From an uncultured Pseudoxanthomonas sp. (lineage in GTDB: Bacteria > Pseudomonadota > Gammaproteobacteria > Xanthomonadales > Xanthomonadaceae), in contig CALJUL010000035.1 of NCBI GenBank assembly GCA_937975725.1, positions 1 to 33,219 of the forward strand: a stretch of DNA of 33,219 nt. The letters run 5' to 3'. The notes below the pieces were generated by a model that worked only from the letters and a program-made list of their open reading frames with translations, was not told the DNA's origin and did not search any database. Positions 6,886 to 14,620 of the stretch are shown in pieces (within the stretch, counting starts at the first letter, position 1; every line of letters begins with the position of its first letter). A program made the position numbers and the translations under genes.

Positions 6886-9234
6886 ATGACACGATCCTTC
6901 GCACGCCGCGGCCTGGCCGCACTGGCGCTGGCCGTGCCGCTGCTGCTGGCGGCCGGCTGCACTCCCACCCCGCACGCGGCCGCAGACGGCGCCGTCGCCG
7001 AAACCGCCACCGCCGCCGCGCCGTTGCTGACGCCGCTGCCCGCCATGCTGGCGCCTGCACCCGGGCAATTCGTCCTGGACGCGCAGACGCCGGTCTACGC
7101 CTCCGGCGACGCCGCCGCGCGCGTGGCCGGCCAGTTCATCGCCTATCTGCAAGTCGCCGGCCGGCCGGCACCGACGCTGGTCGAGGGCGAAGGCAAGGGC
7201 GGCATCCGCTTCGTGCTGGACGAAGCCGCGCAGGCAGGGCCGGCCGAAGGCTACGTGCTGGACGTCGGCGCCGACGGCGTGACGGTCAAGGCCGGCCACG
7301 AGGCGGGCCTGTTCTACGGCGCGGTCACCCTGTGGCAACTGGCCACCCAGGGCGAGGGCGCGCGCGCGGTGCTGCCCGCACTGCGCATCGAGGACGCGCC
7401 GCGCTTCGGCTGGCGCGGCTTCATGCTGGATTCGGCGCGCCACTTCTGGAGCGTGGACGAGGTCAAGCGCGTGATCGACGCGATGGCGCTGCACAAGCTC
7501 AACACCTTCCACTGGCACCTGACCGACGACCAGGGTTGGCGCGTGGAGATCAAGCAGTACCCGAAGCTCACCGGCATCGGCGGCTGCCGCATCCCCTCCG
7601 GCGACGGCGGCAAGGACCCGGAGACCGGCGCACCGCGCCCGTACTGCGGCTACTACACCCAGGACCAGATCCGCGAAGTGGTGAAGTACGCCGCCGAGCG
7701 CCACATCACCGTGGTGCCGGAAGTCGACGTGCCCGGCCACGCCACCGCCGCGATCGCCGCGTACCCGGAACTGGGCACGATCGACACGCCGCTGGTGCCG
7801 TCCAACGAATGGGGCGTGTTCCCCAACCTGTTCAACACCGAGGAAGGCACGCTGCGCTTCCTGGAGAACGTGATCGCCGAGATGGTCCCGCTGTTCCCCG
7901 GCACCTATTTCCACATCGGCGGCGACGAGGCGGTCAAGGACCAGTGGGAAGCCTCCGCGCGCGTGCAGCAGCGCATGCGCGAGGCCGGCGCCCGCACCGA
8001 GATGGAGATGCAGGGGCTGCTGGTCGAGCGGTTGGAGAAATTCCTCGCCGGCCACGGCAAGCGCCTGATCGGCTGGGACGAGATCCTGGAGAGCAAGCTG
8101 CCGGCCGAGGCCACGGTGATGTCGTGGCGCGGCACCGAAGGCGGCCTGCAGGCCGCGCGCCAGGGCCACGACGTGGTGATGTCGCCGTCCAACAAGACCT
8201 ACCTGGACTACCTGCAGACCGCCTCGCCGAACGAGCCGCCCGGCCGCCCGGCCCTGATCACGCTGCAGGACATCTACGCCTTCGAGCCGGTGCCCGCCGA
8301 TCTGGAGCAGAACCAGCGCCACCACATCCTCGGCCTGCAGGCCAACCTGTGGACCGAGCACACGCGCAGCTTCGCGCGCCTGCAGCACCACATGTTCCCG
8401 CGCCTGGCCGCGGTGGCGGAGACCGGCTGGACGCCGGTGGAGAAGAAGGATTTCGCCGGTTTCACCGCGCGCCTGCCCGCGCTGATCGCGCGCTACGACG
8501 CGCTCGGCCTGGGCTACGCGAAGACGCCGTTCGAAGCGATGATCGCGGTCGAGGACGACCGCAAGGCCGGCACCGCGAAGGTCGCGCTGTCCAATCCGCT
8601 CGACTATCCCGTGCACTACACCACCGACGGCAGCGAGCCCACCCCGGCCTCGCCGGCGTTCGGCGCGCCGCTGGGGGTGAAGCTGCCGGCCACCGTGCGC
8701 GCCGCCGCCTTCGCCGACGGGCGCGCGCTGGCACCGGCCGCCACGTTCGAGCTGACCCCGGCCTCACTGCTCAGCCGCACCGACGAAGCGCTGTCGATCT
8801 GCCCCGACGCCGGCCGCCTGCTGCTGCGGCTGGAAGACGACGGCCCGGCCGAAGGCGAGCGCGCCATCTTCAACGCGACCATCTTCTATCCGTGCTGGCA
8901 GTGGAACCAGGCCGACCTGGACGGCATCGCCTCGGTCCGGGTGCGCGCCGGGCGCATTCCCTACTACTTCCAGTTGGCGCACGACGAACCCAACCGCAGG
9001 TTCGAGCCGGCGAAGACGCCGCACGGCGAGTTGCAGGTGCTCGGCGGCGGCTGCCAGGGCCGCATGCTGGCGGAAGTGCCGCTGCCGGCGGCGCCGGGCG
9101 CGGATGGTTTCCTGGAGCTGGACGCCCCGCTGCCCACCGGCACCGGCGGCCGGCAGGACCTGTGCCTGCGCTTCACCGGCGACACGCGCCCGCAGATGTG
9201 GGTGCTCGACCGCGCCACCCTGCAACCGCGCTGA
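6886..9234 (+). CDS. GH20 beta-N-acetylhexosaminidase lipoprotein
   Basis: This 782-aa exo-hydrolase releases terminal GlcNAc/GalNAc from oligosaccharides. A lipoprotein signal peptide with lipobox LLAAGC (Cys25) indicates membrane anchoring, probably facing the periplasm. An N-terminal GH20b-like domain precedes the TIM barrel, which starts near FGWRGFMLDSARHFW. The barrel includes FHWHLTDDQGWRVEIKQYPK, VPEVDVPGHA and the catalytic motif HIGGDE (H343-E348, catalytic D347/E348), plus VMSWRGTEGG and LQANLWTEH. Residues ~590-640 (YTTDGSEPTPASP) match the chitobiase C-terminal domain. A further ~130-residue C-terminal part ending DLCLRFTGDTRPQMWVLDR may bind carbohydrate. GAGGT lies 5 nt before the ATG. 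The gene sits after the receptor terminator, so it needs its own promoter, which was not identified. Confidence 0.93.
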   Translation: MTRSFARRGLAALALAVPLLLAAGCTPTPHAAADGAVAETATAAAPLLTPLPAMLAPAPGQFVLDAQTPVYASGDAAARVAGQFIAYLQVAGRPAPTLVEGEGKGGIRFVLDEAAQAGPAEGYVLDVGADGVTVKAGHEAGLFYGAVTLWQLATQGEGARAVLPALRIEDAPRFGWRGFMLDSARHFWSVDEVKRVIDAMALHKLNTFHWHLTDDQGWRVEIKQYPKLTGIGGCRIPSGDGGKDPETGAPRPYCGYYTQDQIREVVKYAAERHITVVPEVDVPGHATAAIAAYPELGTIDTPLVPSNEWGVFPNLFNTEEGTLRFLENVIAEMVPLFPGTYFHIGGDEAVKDQWEASARVQQRMREAGARTEMEMQGLLVERLEKFLAGHGKRLIGWDEILESKLPAEATVMSWRGTEGGLQAARQGHDVVMSPSNKTYLDYLQTASPNEPPGRPALITLQDIYAFEPVPADLEQNQRHHILGLQANLWTEHTRSFARLQHHMFPRLAAVAETGWTPVEKKDFAGFTARLPALIARYDALGLGYAKTPFEAMIAVEDDRKAGTAKVALSNPLDYPVHYTTDGSEPTPASPAFGAPLGVKLPATVRAAAFADGRALAPAATFELTPASLLSRTDEALSICPDAGRLLLRLEDDGPAEGERAIFNATIFYPCWQWNQADLDGIASVRVRAGRIPYYFQLAHDEPNRRFEPAKTPHGELQVLGGGCQGRMLAEVPLPAAPGADGFLELDAPLPTGTGGRQDLCLRFTGDTRPQMWVLDRATLQPR

Positions 9235-9260
9235 GCGGTGGCGGGAAGATCAGCGGGGAA

Positions 9261-9289
9261 GAAGAAGCCGGGCCTGGCCCGGCTTCTTC
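9261..9289. terminator. Long hairpin between convergent hexosaminidase and VanZ-like genes
   Basis: GAAGAAGCCGGGCC is followed, after one base, by its exact reverse complement, giving 14-bp arms (12 bp with a realistic 5-nt loop). It lies 26 nt after the hexosaminidase stop and 10 nt before the VanZ-like stop. The T-tract is poor on both strands, but position and symmetry fit a bidirectional terminator. Confidence 0.8.
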
Positions 9290-9299
9290 GTTGGCGGGC

Positions 9300-9713
9300 T
9301 CAGCGGCGCGCCGGCCACAGCCAGGCGTCGATGGCCAGCAGCAGGCCGCGCAGCGGCGTGAGCACCGTCGCCAGCCCGGCCAGCGCGCCCAGGGTGTTGG
9401 CCAGCGCATCGCGGGGATCGGCCATGCGGGTGGCGGTCAGGGCGCCCTGGGCGAATTCCAGCCCGATGCCCAGCCCGACCAGCAGCGCCGCCGCAACGAC
9501 GCAGCCGCGGCGCGCGGCGAAGAGCTGCACCGCGGCCGCCGACAGCAGCGCATAGGCGAGGAAGTGCTCGACCTTGTCGCCGCCCTCGGGCACCGGTGGC
9601 AGACCGCTCAGGTTGACCAGCGACAGCACGATCACCGCGGCGACCGCGGCCAGCCACAGGCCCAGCCACAGGCGCGGACGGCGGAACGGCTTGAGCGCGA
9701 GCACGCCGCTCAC
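9300..9713 (-). CDS. VanZ-like small integral membrane protein
   Basis: This 137-aa protein has about four hydrophobic segments. The family signature is GGDKVEHFLAYALLSAAA, followed by GLGIGLEFAQGALTATRMADPRDALANTLGA; the conserved polar residues K-x-x-H and the E-x-x-Q...D-x-x-x-N pattern are typical of VanZ-like proteins. The molecular role of the family outside teicoplanin resistance is not known. The GTG start at 9713 overlaps the stop of the upstream methyltransferase (GTGA), indicating translational coupling. The longer upstream reading in this frame is the shadow of the methyltransferase gene and is excluded. Confidence 0.8.
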   Translation of the reverse strand: MSGVLALKPFRRPRLWLGLWLAAVAAVIVLSLVNLSGLPPVPEGGDKVEHFLAYALLSAAAVQLFAARRGCVVAAALLVGLGIGLEFAQGALTATRMADPRDALANTLGALAGLATVLTPLRGLLLAIDAWLWPARR

Positions 9714-10894
9714 AGCCGCCAGCTCAGGTCGTTGAGAAGGAAGGCCGCGCTGAATTCCACATCGCGCTCGAAGCCCATCAACTGGAAGCGCTCGCCCATC
9801 TCGCTGGGCAGGGTCAGCCGCTTGGCCTCGTTGCGCAGCCGCAGCAGGGTGGCTTCGCTGGCGCGCGCCTCGGCCTCGGCCAGGCGGTCCTGCAGCCCGT
9901 TGCCGAGCAGGAAGCTCGCCTGCGTGGCGTAGCCGGACAGGTCGAAGCCGGCGCCGGTGCCCGCTTCGGCCAGCGCGGTGAAGTCCACCGAAGCGGTCAG
10001 GTCCTGCAGGCCCGGCCACAGGTAGGCATCGGCGTGCACGCGATGGCGGTAGAACGCGCGCAGCGTGCCGGTGTCGCGCTCGGGCAGGTAGAACTCGCGG
10101 CGCGGATGGCCGTAGTCGGCGAACAGCATGGCGCCCTTGTCCAGCCCGCCCATCACCGCCTGCAACCAGTACGGCAGTTGCGACAGCAGTTCCGAGCGGT
10201 AGCCGTCGGGGAAAGACCGCTCCAGGTAGCGCTCGACGTGGCGCACCGCCGCCGTCAGCAGGGCATCGGCAGGCCGGTCACTGCGCACTAAGCCGCCCTG
10301 CCCGTCCAGCGCCACGCATTCCTCGTACACCTCGCCCTCGCGCAGCGTGAACCGCGGCGTGGGCAGGGCGTCGATCACCTCGTTGGCGAACAGCACACCG
10401 TCCCATCGCGCCTCCGGCGGACGGTCCAGCCATTCCACCAGGTCGAACACCGGCGGGATCAGGCGTTCACCCAGCCGTTCGCGCTGGCGTTCGCGCAGGT
10501 CCGCGCTCGGCTCCAGGATCGCGTAGCGCGACGGCAGCGCGTCCAGTTCCAGCAACCGCTTCAGCATGATCTCGGCGAACGCGCCGCTGCCGCCGCCGAT
10601 CTCCAGGAATCCGGCCTCCGGCCCCAGCCGCTGCAGCACCGGGGCGACCGCCTGCGCCACGCAGCCGGCGAACAGCGGCCCCAGTTCCGGCGCGGTGGTG
10701 AAATCGCCCGCTGCGCCGAACTTGGTGCTGCCGGCGCTGTAGTAGCCCAGCCCGGGTGTGTACAGGCAGCGCTCCATGTAACGTGAGAAGGGGATCGCGC
10801 CGCCCTGGGCGGCGATCTCGGCGCGGATCAGCGCCGCCAGTTCGCCGCTCAGGCGCAGCGCGTCGTCGTCGGGGAGGGGGAAATCGGCCTGCAT
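9710..10894 (-). CDS. SAM-dependent methyltransferase, MidA/NDUFAF7 (DUF185) family
   Basis: This 394-aa cytosolic protein starts with a conserved region, IPFSRYMERCLYTPGLGYYSAG and KFGAAGDFTTAPELGPLFAG. The SAM-binding glycine-rich loop FLEIGGGSGAFAEIML follows, then FANEVIDALPTPRF and FADYGHPRREFY. These match the family whose eukaryotic member NDUFAF7 methylates an arginine of a complex I subunit. The bacterial substrate is not established. The frame remains open far upstream (to about 11914), but that part is antisense to the Anbu gene. The start at 10894 (MQADFPLPDD) fits the family; 10921 is an alternative. No strong ribosome-binding site is visible. It is coupled to the VanZ-like gene by a 4-nt overlap and divergent from Anbu. 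Confidence 0.88.
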   Translation of the reverse strand: MQADFPLPDDDALRLSGELAALIRAEIAAQGGAIPFSRYMERCLYTPGLGYYSAGSTKFGAAGDFTTAPELGPLFAGCVAQAVAPVLQRLGPEAGFLEIGGGSGAFAEIMLKRLLELDALPSRYAILEPSADLRERQRERLGERLIPPVFDLVEWLDRPPEARWDGVLFANEVIDALPTPRFTLREGEVYEECVALDGQGGLVRSDRPADALLTAAVRHVERYLERSFPDGYRSELLSQLPYWLQAVMGGLDKGAMLFADYGHPRREFYLPERDTGTLRAFYRHRVHADAYLWPGLQDLTASVDFTALAEAGTGAGFDLSGYATQASFLLGNGLQDRLAEAEARASEATLLRLRNEAKRLTLPSEMGERFQLMGFERDVEFSAAFLLNDLSWRL

Positions 10895-10956
10895 GGGGCA
10901 CCGGGGAGAGTCCGGCGCCATTGTACGGGCCGCTGGCGCCGTGCCGGCGCCCTGCA

Positions 10957-10962
10957 TAGAAT
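10957..10962 (+). promoter_or_regulatory. Possible -10 element for the Anbu gene
   Basis: TAGAAT lies 28 nt before the Anbu start, in an otherwise very GC-rich 96-bp divergent gap. A TG lies three nt upstream, close to an extended -10. No convincing -35 hexamer is present at 16-18 nt. Confidence 0.35.
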
Positions 10963-10990
10963 CGTGACGCACAGCAGCAACGGACACGCC

Positions 10991-11821
10991 ATGACCTATT
11001 GCGTCGGCATCGAAGTCAACGAAGGCCTGGTCTTCGCCGCGGACACCCGCACCAGCGCCTCGTTCGACGATGTGCGCGTGTACCGCAAGATGCATGTGTT
11101 CGAATGGCCGGGCGAGCGCGTGTTCGTCATCATGTCCGCCGGCAACCTCGCCACCACCCAGTTGACCATCTCGCGCCTGCAGCGCGACGCCGACGACCCT
11201 AGCGCCAGGCACAGCCTGCGCACCTTCTCGCACCTGTACGAAGTGGCCGAGTACGTCGGCGAGACGCTCGTCGCCAGCCAGGTGCGGGTGAAGGACGAGG
11301 CCCAGCAGAGCGGCGTCAACGTGCAGTCCACGCTGATCCTGGGCGGCCAGATCGCCGGCGAGCGCCCCGGCCTGTACATGGTCTATCCGCTGGGCAACTG
11401 CATCGCCACCTCGCCGGAGACCCCGTACCTGCAGATCGGCGAATCCAAGTACGGCAAGCCCATCCTGGACCGCATCATCCGTCCGGAGACCTCGCTGGAG
11501 GACGCCGCCCGTTGCGCGCTGGTGTCGCTGGATTCCACCATCCGCTCCAACCTCTCGGTCGGCATGCCCATCGACATGGCCATCCTGCGCGCCGGCGACC
11601 TGAAGATCAGCCAGCGCATGCGCCTCGAAGCGGACACGCCCCTGTACTCCGAGATCCACGACACCTGGTCGCGCAAACTGGAAGCCGCCGTGCACAGCCT
11701 GCCGCGCTTCCCCTGGGAACCGCAGCGCGAACCCGAAGAAACGCCCGCCTCCGTCCCCGCCATGCCGCCCCGCCGCGCGCCCTCGCGCCAGGACCCCGGC
11801 GACGCGCAAGGCCAGCAATAA
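10991..11821 (+). CDS. Proteasome-type peptidase, Anbu family
   Basis: This is a 276-aa Ntn-hydrolase of the ancestral beta-subunit (Anbu) group, a self-assembling proteasome-like peptidase in the cytoplasm. The start at 10991 gives MTYCVGIEVNEGLVFAADTRT. Removing Met exposes the nucleophile Thr1, with D17 and K32 in mature numbering at the expected catalytic positions. Other hallmarks are FVIMSAGNLATTQ, STLILGGQIAGERPGLYMVYPLGN and GESKYGKPILDRI. A GTG at 10964 would add nine residues before Met and block the usual processing, so it is rejected. The last ~35 residues are proline- and arginine-rich and likely disordered. The alpha-E and ATP-grasp genes that commonly accompany Anbu lie immediately downstream but are convergent, so they are not in one operon. 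Confidence 0.93.
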   Translation: MTYCVGIEVNEGLVFAADTRTSASFDDVRVYRKMHVFEWPGERVFVIMSAGNLATTQLTISRLQRDADDPSARHSLRTFSHLYEVAEYVGETLVASQVRVKDEAQQSGVNVQSTLILGGQIAGERPGLYMVYPLGNCIATSPETPYLQIGESKYGKPILDRIIRPETSLEDAARCALVSLDSTIRSNLSVGMPIDMAILRAGDLKISQRMRLEADTPLYSEIHDTWSRKLEAAVHSLPRFPWEPQREPEETPASVPAMPPRRAPSRQDPGDAQGQQ

Positions 11822-11833
11822 CCCCGCTTTGCC

Positions 11834-11882
11834 GTAGGAGGGGCCGACCAGCCATCCGGCTGTTGAAAGCCAGCCCCGACCG
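11834..11882 (+). repeat. REP-like element with an enlarged loop carrying a second hairpin
   Basis: The head GTAGGA, stem arm GGGGC (11840-11844), pairing arm GCCCC (11873-11877) and tail GACCG match the short REP-like family found elsewhere in the window. The usual 4-nt loop is replaced by 28 nt that contain their own hairpin, CAGCC-ATCC-GGCTG (11849-11862). It starts 13 nt after the Anbu stop. Confidence 0.7.
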
Positions 11883-11903
11883 GAAAAGCAAAATGCCTTT
11901 TCG

Positions 11904-11973
11904 CCACGGATCACGCGGATGAAGCGTGGATGCTTTATCCGCGTCCATCTGTGTTCATCCGTGTCATCCGCGG
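11904..11973. repeat. 70-bp imperfect palindrome between Anbu and alpha-E genes
   Basis: The left end CCACGGATCACGCGGATGAA pairs, with a few mismatches, to the right end, whose reverse complement reads CCGCGGATGACACGGATGAA. CGGAT-type units recur within both arms. It would form one long hairpin and could act as a transcription stop for either convergent gene, but it has no clear T-tract. It is probably a dispersed repeat. Confidence 0.65.
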
Positions 11974-11998
11974 CAAAGAGATGAAGCCGTTTTGCGTA

Positions 11999-12024
11999 CG
12001 GTCGCGACTTGTGTCGCTCCTACA
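11999..12024 (-). repeat. REP-like hairpin element
   Basis: Read on the minus strand, this is TGTAGGA, stem GCGAC, loop ACAA, stem GTCGC, tail GACCG. It differs from the copy at 26819 at one base only, in the loop. It lies just downstream of the alpha-E gene stop. Confidence 0.85.
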
Positions 12025-12048
12025 GCCACGGCCATGCCCGCAGCGCGC

Positions 12049-12990
12049 TCAGCCGTGGAAATACCCTTCGGCGATGGCCGTATGCAGCGCGCCCAGGTGC
12101 ATCTGGATCTGGTCCATGAACTGCGCGGGGTCGCGCGTCGCCAGCACCGCCGGGTCGGCGTTGCGGGTCAGGCCGATCACGCGGTTGAGGTGGCGGTCCA
12201 CGCCCGGGCGCGGCGGCATCGCCGGCAGCACGCTCTGCGCGCGCGACAGGCAGAAATGCACGCTGCGCGGGAACTCGTTGTTCTGCAGCAGGAAGCGCAG
12301 CGCCAGTTCCGCGGTCACGCGCTGGCGCACGTGGCGGCGGAACATCTGGTAGCCGGCCAGCGAGCGCAGCACGCTCATCCACTGCATGTTCTGGAACGCC
12401 TCGCGGTCTTCCTCGTTGCGCGGCGTCAGCAGGCCCGAGGCGCCGGCGTCGATGATGCGGGTGGTCATGTCGGCCTGTTCCAGCGCCGTGCCCAGGCGCA
12501 GGAACTGGTAGCCGATGTCGCGGCTGACGTTGGCGCTGAGCAGGCCGGAAACCTTCAGGCAGCCGTCGACGATGCGGTGCAGGAACTCGACCCGGTAACG
12601 CCGGCTCAGGCTGCGCTCGCCGTGCGCACCGATGTGCAGGTGCAGGTCGTTGACCGCCTCCCACACGTCCTGCGGCAGGCTGTCGCGGATGCTGCGCAGG
12701 ATCTCGCGCGCCGAATCCACCGACACCCGCAGCGACGACGGATTGCGCTCGTCCAGCAGCATGAAGCGGATCACGTCCACGTCGCCCGCGTCGTCGCCGG
12801 CTTCGGGGAAGCACGCCTCGAAGTGGGGCCCCGCGCCCACCGTGTCGATCATGGGCCGCCAGGCGAAGCGCACCGAGCGCGGCATGTCCAGTTGCAACTG
12901 GCTGCCCACGCCGACCAGCCGCGCGGTGTTCTCGGCGCGCCGCACGTAGCGGCTGAACCAGTACAGGTTGTCGGCCACGCGCGAGAGCAT
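12049..12990 (-). CDS. Alpha-E domain protein
   Basis: This 313-aa, mostly helical protein of the alpha-E family opens with the characteristic MLSRVADNLYWFSRYVRRAENTARLV. It also shows the conserved segments EFLHRIVDGC and FLRLGTALEQADMTTRIID. The family is encoded beside circularly permuted ATP-grasp enzymes and is thought to act with them in peptide synthesis or tagging; its biochemical role is not established. Its ATG overlaps the ATP-grasp stop by one base (TGATG), showing translational coupling. The open frame continues upstream to 13398, but that is the shadow of the ATP-grasp gene. The 3' end faces the Anbu gene across 227 bp of repeats. Confidence 0.92.
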   Translation of the reverse strand: MLSRVADNLYWFSRYVRRAENTARLVGVGSQLQLDMPRSVRFAWRPMIDTVGAGPHFEACFPEAGDDAGDVDVIRFMLLDERNPSSLRVSVDSAREILRSIRDSLPQDVWEAVNDLHLHIGAHGERSLSRRYRVEFLHRIVDGCLKVSGLLSANVSRDIGYQFLRLGTALEQADMTTRIIDAGASGLLTPRNEEDREAFQNMQWMSVLRSLAGYQMFRRHVRQRVTAELALRFLLQNNEFPRSVHFCLSRAQSVLPAMPPRPGVDRHLNRVIGLTRNADPAVLATRDPAQFMDQIQMHLGALHTAIAEGYFHG

Positions 12991-14450
12991 CAGCCGGCCT
13001 CCCCGTCCGCGTCGTCGGACAGATCGACCACCCAGGTGTCCTTGGCGCCGCCGCCCTGCGAGGAATTGACCACCAGCGAGCCCTTCACCATCGCCACGCG
13101 GGTCAGGCCGCCGGTGGTGACGTAGGTGTCCTGGCGCGAGAGGATGAACGGGCGCAGGTCGATGTGCCGCGGCGACGGTCCCTGATTGGTGACGATGGGC
13201 GCGGTGGACAGCGACAGCGTGGGCTGGGCCATGTAGTTGCGCGGGTCGGCCTCGATCAGCGCCCTGAACTTCTCGCGCTGGCGCTTGGTCGAGCGCGGCC
13301 CGATCAGCATGCCGTAGCCGCCGGACTCGTTGGCCGGCTTGACCACCAGCTTGTCCAGGTTCTCCAGCACGTACTTGCGCTCCTTCGCGTTGTGGCACAG
13401 GTAGCTGGGCACGTTGGGCAGGATCGGTTCCTCGCCCAGGTAGTACTTGATCATCTTCGGCACGTAGGCGAACACCACCTTGTCATCTGCCACGCCAGCG
13501 CCCGGCGCGTTGGCCAGCGCCACCTTGCCGGCGCGCCAACTGCGGATCAGCCCCGGCGCACCGAGCACCGAATCGGGGTGGAACACCTCCGGGTCGATGA
13601 ACAGGTCGTCGACGCGCCGGTAGATCACGTCCACCCGCTTGGGCCCGTACACCGTGCGCATGTAGGTGCAGTCGTCGTCGGCGACGAACAGGTCGCTGCC
13701 CTCGACCAGTTCGATGCCCATCGCCTGCGCCAGGTAGGCATGCTCGAAGTAGGCGCTGTTGAACACGCCCGGCGTCAGCAGCGCGATCACTGGCGTGTCG
13801 CCGGGGCGCGGCGACAGCGCGGCCAGGGTGTCGTAGAGCTGGCTGGGGTATTCGTCCACCGGCAGGATCGAGCTGGTCCCGAACAGCTCCGGGAACACCC
13901 GCTTGGCCACCATGCGGTTCTCCAGCATGTAGCTGACGCCGCTGGGGATGCGCAGGTTGTCCTCCAGCGCGTACAGGGTGCCGTCGCCGTCGCGCACCAG
14001 GTCGCTGCCGCAGATGTGCGCCCACACGCCCAGCGGCGGCGCGATGCCGACGCACTGTTCGCGGAAATTCACCGAGTCCTTCAGCAGCATCGCCGGGAAC
14101 ACCTTGTCCCTGACGATCTTCTGCTCGCCGTAGATGTCGCCGATGAACAGGTTGAGCGCGCGCATGCGCTGCTTCAACCCGGCCTCGGTGCGCTGCCATT
14201 CGCTCAGCGGGATGATGCGCGGGATCAGGTCGAACGGCAGCGTGCGGTCGACGTTGCGGCCGTCGGAGTACACGGTGAAGGTGATGCCCTGCACGCGCGC
14301 CACCACGTCGGCGGCGAGCTGGCGTTCGGCGATTTCGCGGCCGGACAGCCCGGCCAGGTATTCGACCAGCCGGCGTGCGGCGGGACGCGGCCGCCCGTCG
14401 GCCTGGATCAGTTCGTCGAAGGTGGTGGTGCGGTACTTCGCCCAGTCCAT
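12990..14450 (-). CDS. Circularly permuted ATP-grasp protein
   Basis: This 486-aa cytoplasmic protein is predicted to form an amide bond using ATP. The start MDWAKYRTTTFDELIQADG leads into segments typical of this family: FTVYSDGRNVDRTLPFDLIP, LYALEDNLRIPSGVSYMLEN, a D-D-D-C motif, and VKPANESGGYGMLIGP, which resembles an ATP-grasp nucleotide loop. IVTNQGPSPRHIDLRPFILS follows near the end. The start at 14450 is supported by GGAAAGGGCGA directly upstream; the ATG at 14489 would add a non-conserved arginine-rich leader. It is the first gene of a two-gene operon with alpha-E. In related genomes this pair is linked to Anbu and a transglutaminase-like protease; the substrate is unknown. Confidence 0.92.
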   Translation of the reverse strand: MDWAKYRTTTFDELIQADGRPRPAARRLVEYLAGLSGREIAERQLAADVVARVQGITFTVYSDGRNVDRTLPFDLIPRIIPLSEWQRTEAGLKQRMRALNLFIGDIYGEQKIVRDKVFPAMLLKDSVNFREQCVGIAPPLGVWAHICGSDLVRDGDGTLYALEDNLRIPSGVSYMLENRMVAKRVFPELFGTSSILPVDEYPSQLYDTLAALSPRPGDTPVIALLTPGVFNSAYFEHAYLAQAMGIELVEGSDLFVADDDCTYMRTVYGPKRVDVIYRRVDDLFIDPEVFHPDSVLGAPGLIRSWRAGKVALANAPGAGVADDKVVFAYVPKMIKYYLGEEPILPNVPSYLCHNAKERKYVLENLDKLVVKPANESGGYGMLIGPRSTKRQREKFRALIEADPRNYMAQPTLSLSTAPIVTNQGPSPRHIDLRPFILSRQDTYVTTGGLTRVAMVKGSLVVNSSQGGGAKDTWVVDLSDDADGEAG

Positions 14451-14620
14451 TCGCCCTTTCCGCTCCACCCGGCGGGCGCATCCCGCCAAGGGTGATGCGT
14501 CGCAACATGCCCGTAAGCGTGCACTGCGTCAAGCATTGCCAACGCGCTGCCGTCCGGAGCACATTGGCGCGATTGTGCGCGCCGGCGCGGCCGGCATGGC
14601 GCCCTGCCCAGGAGACCCGC

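Noticed and set aside
3933..7046. A 1037-codon open frame on the minus strand opposite the TonB receptor gene
   Set aside because: Its translation is low-complexity and rich in V, A, G, R and H, as expected antisense to a GC-rich gene. The plus-strand receptor has clear domains and signals.
10964..10990. GTG start giving Anbu nine extra N-terminal residues
   Set aside because: Anbu needs Thr exposed directly after the initiator Met, and the ATG at 10991 provides exactly that.
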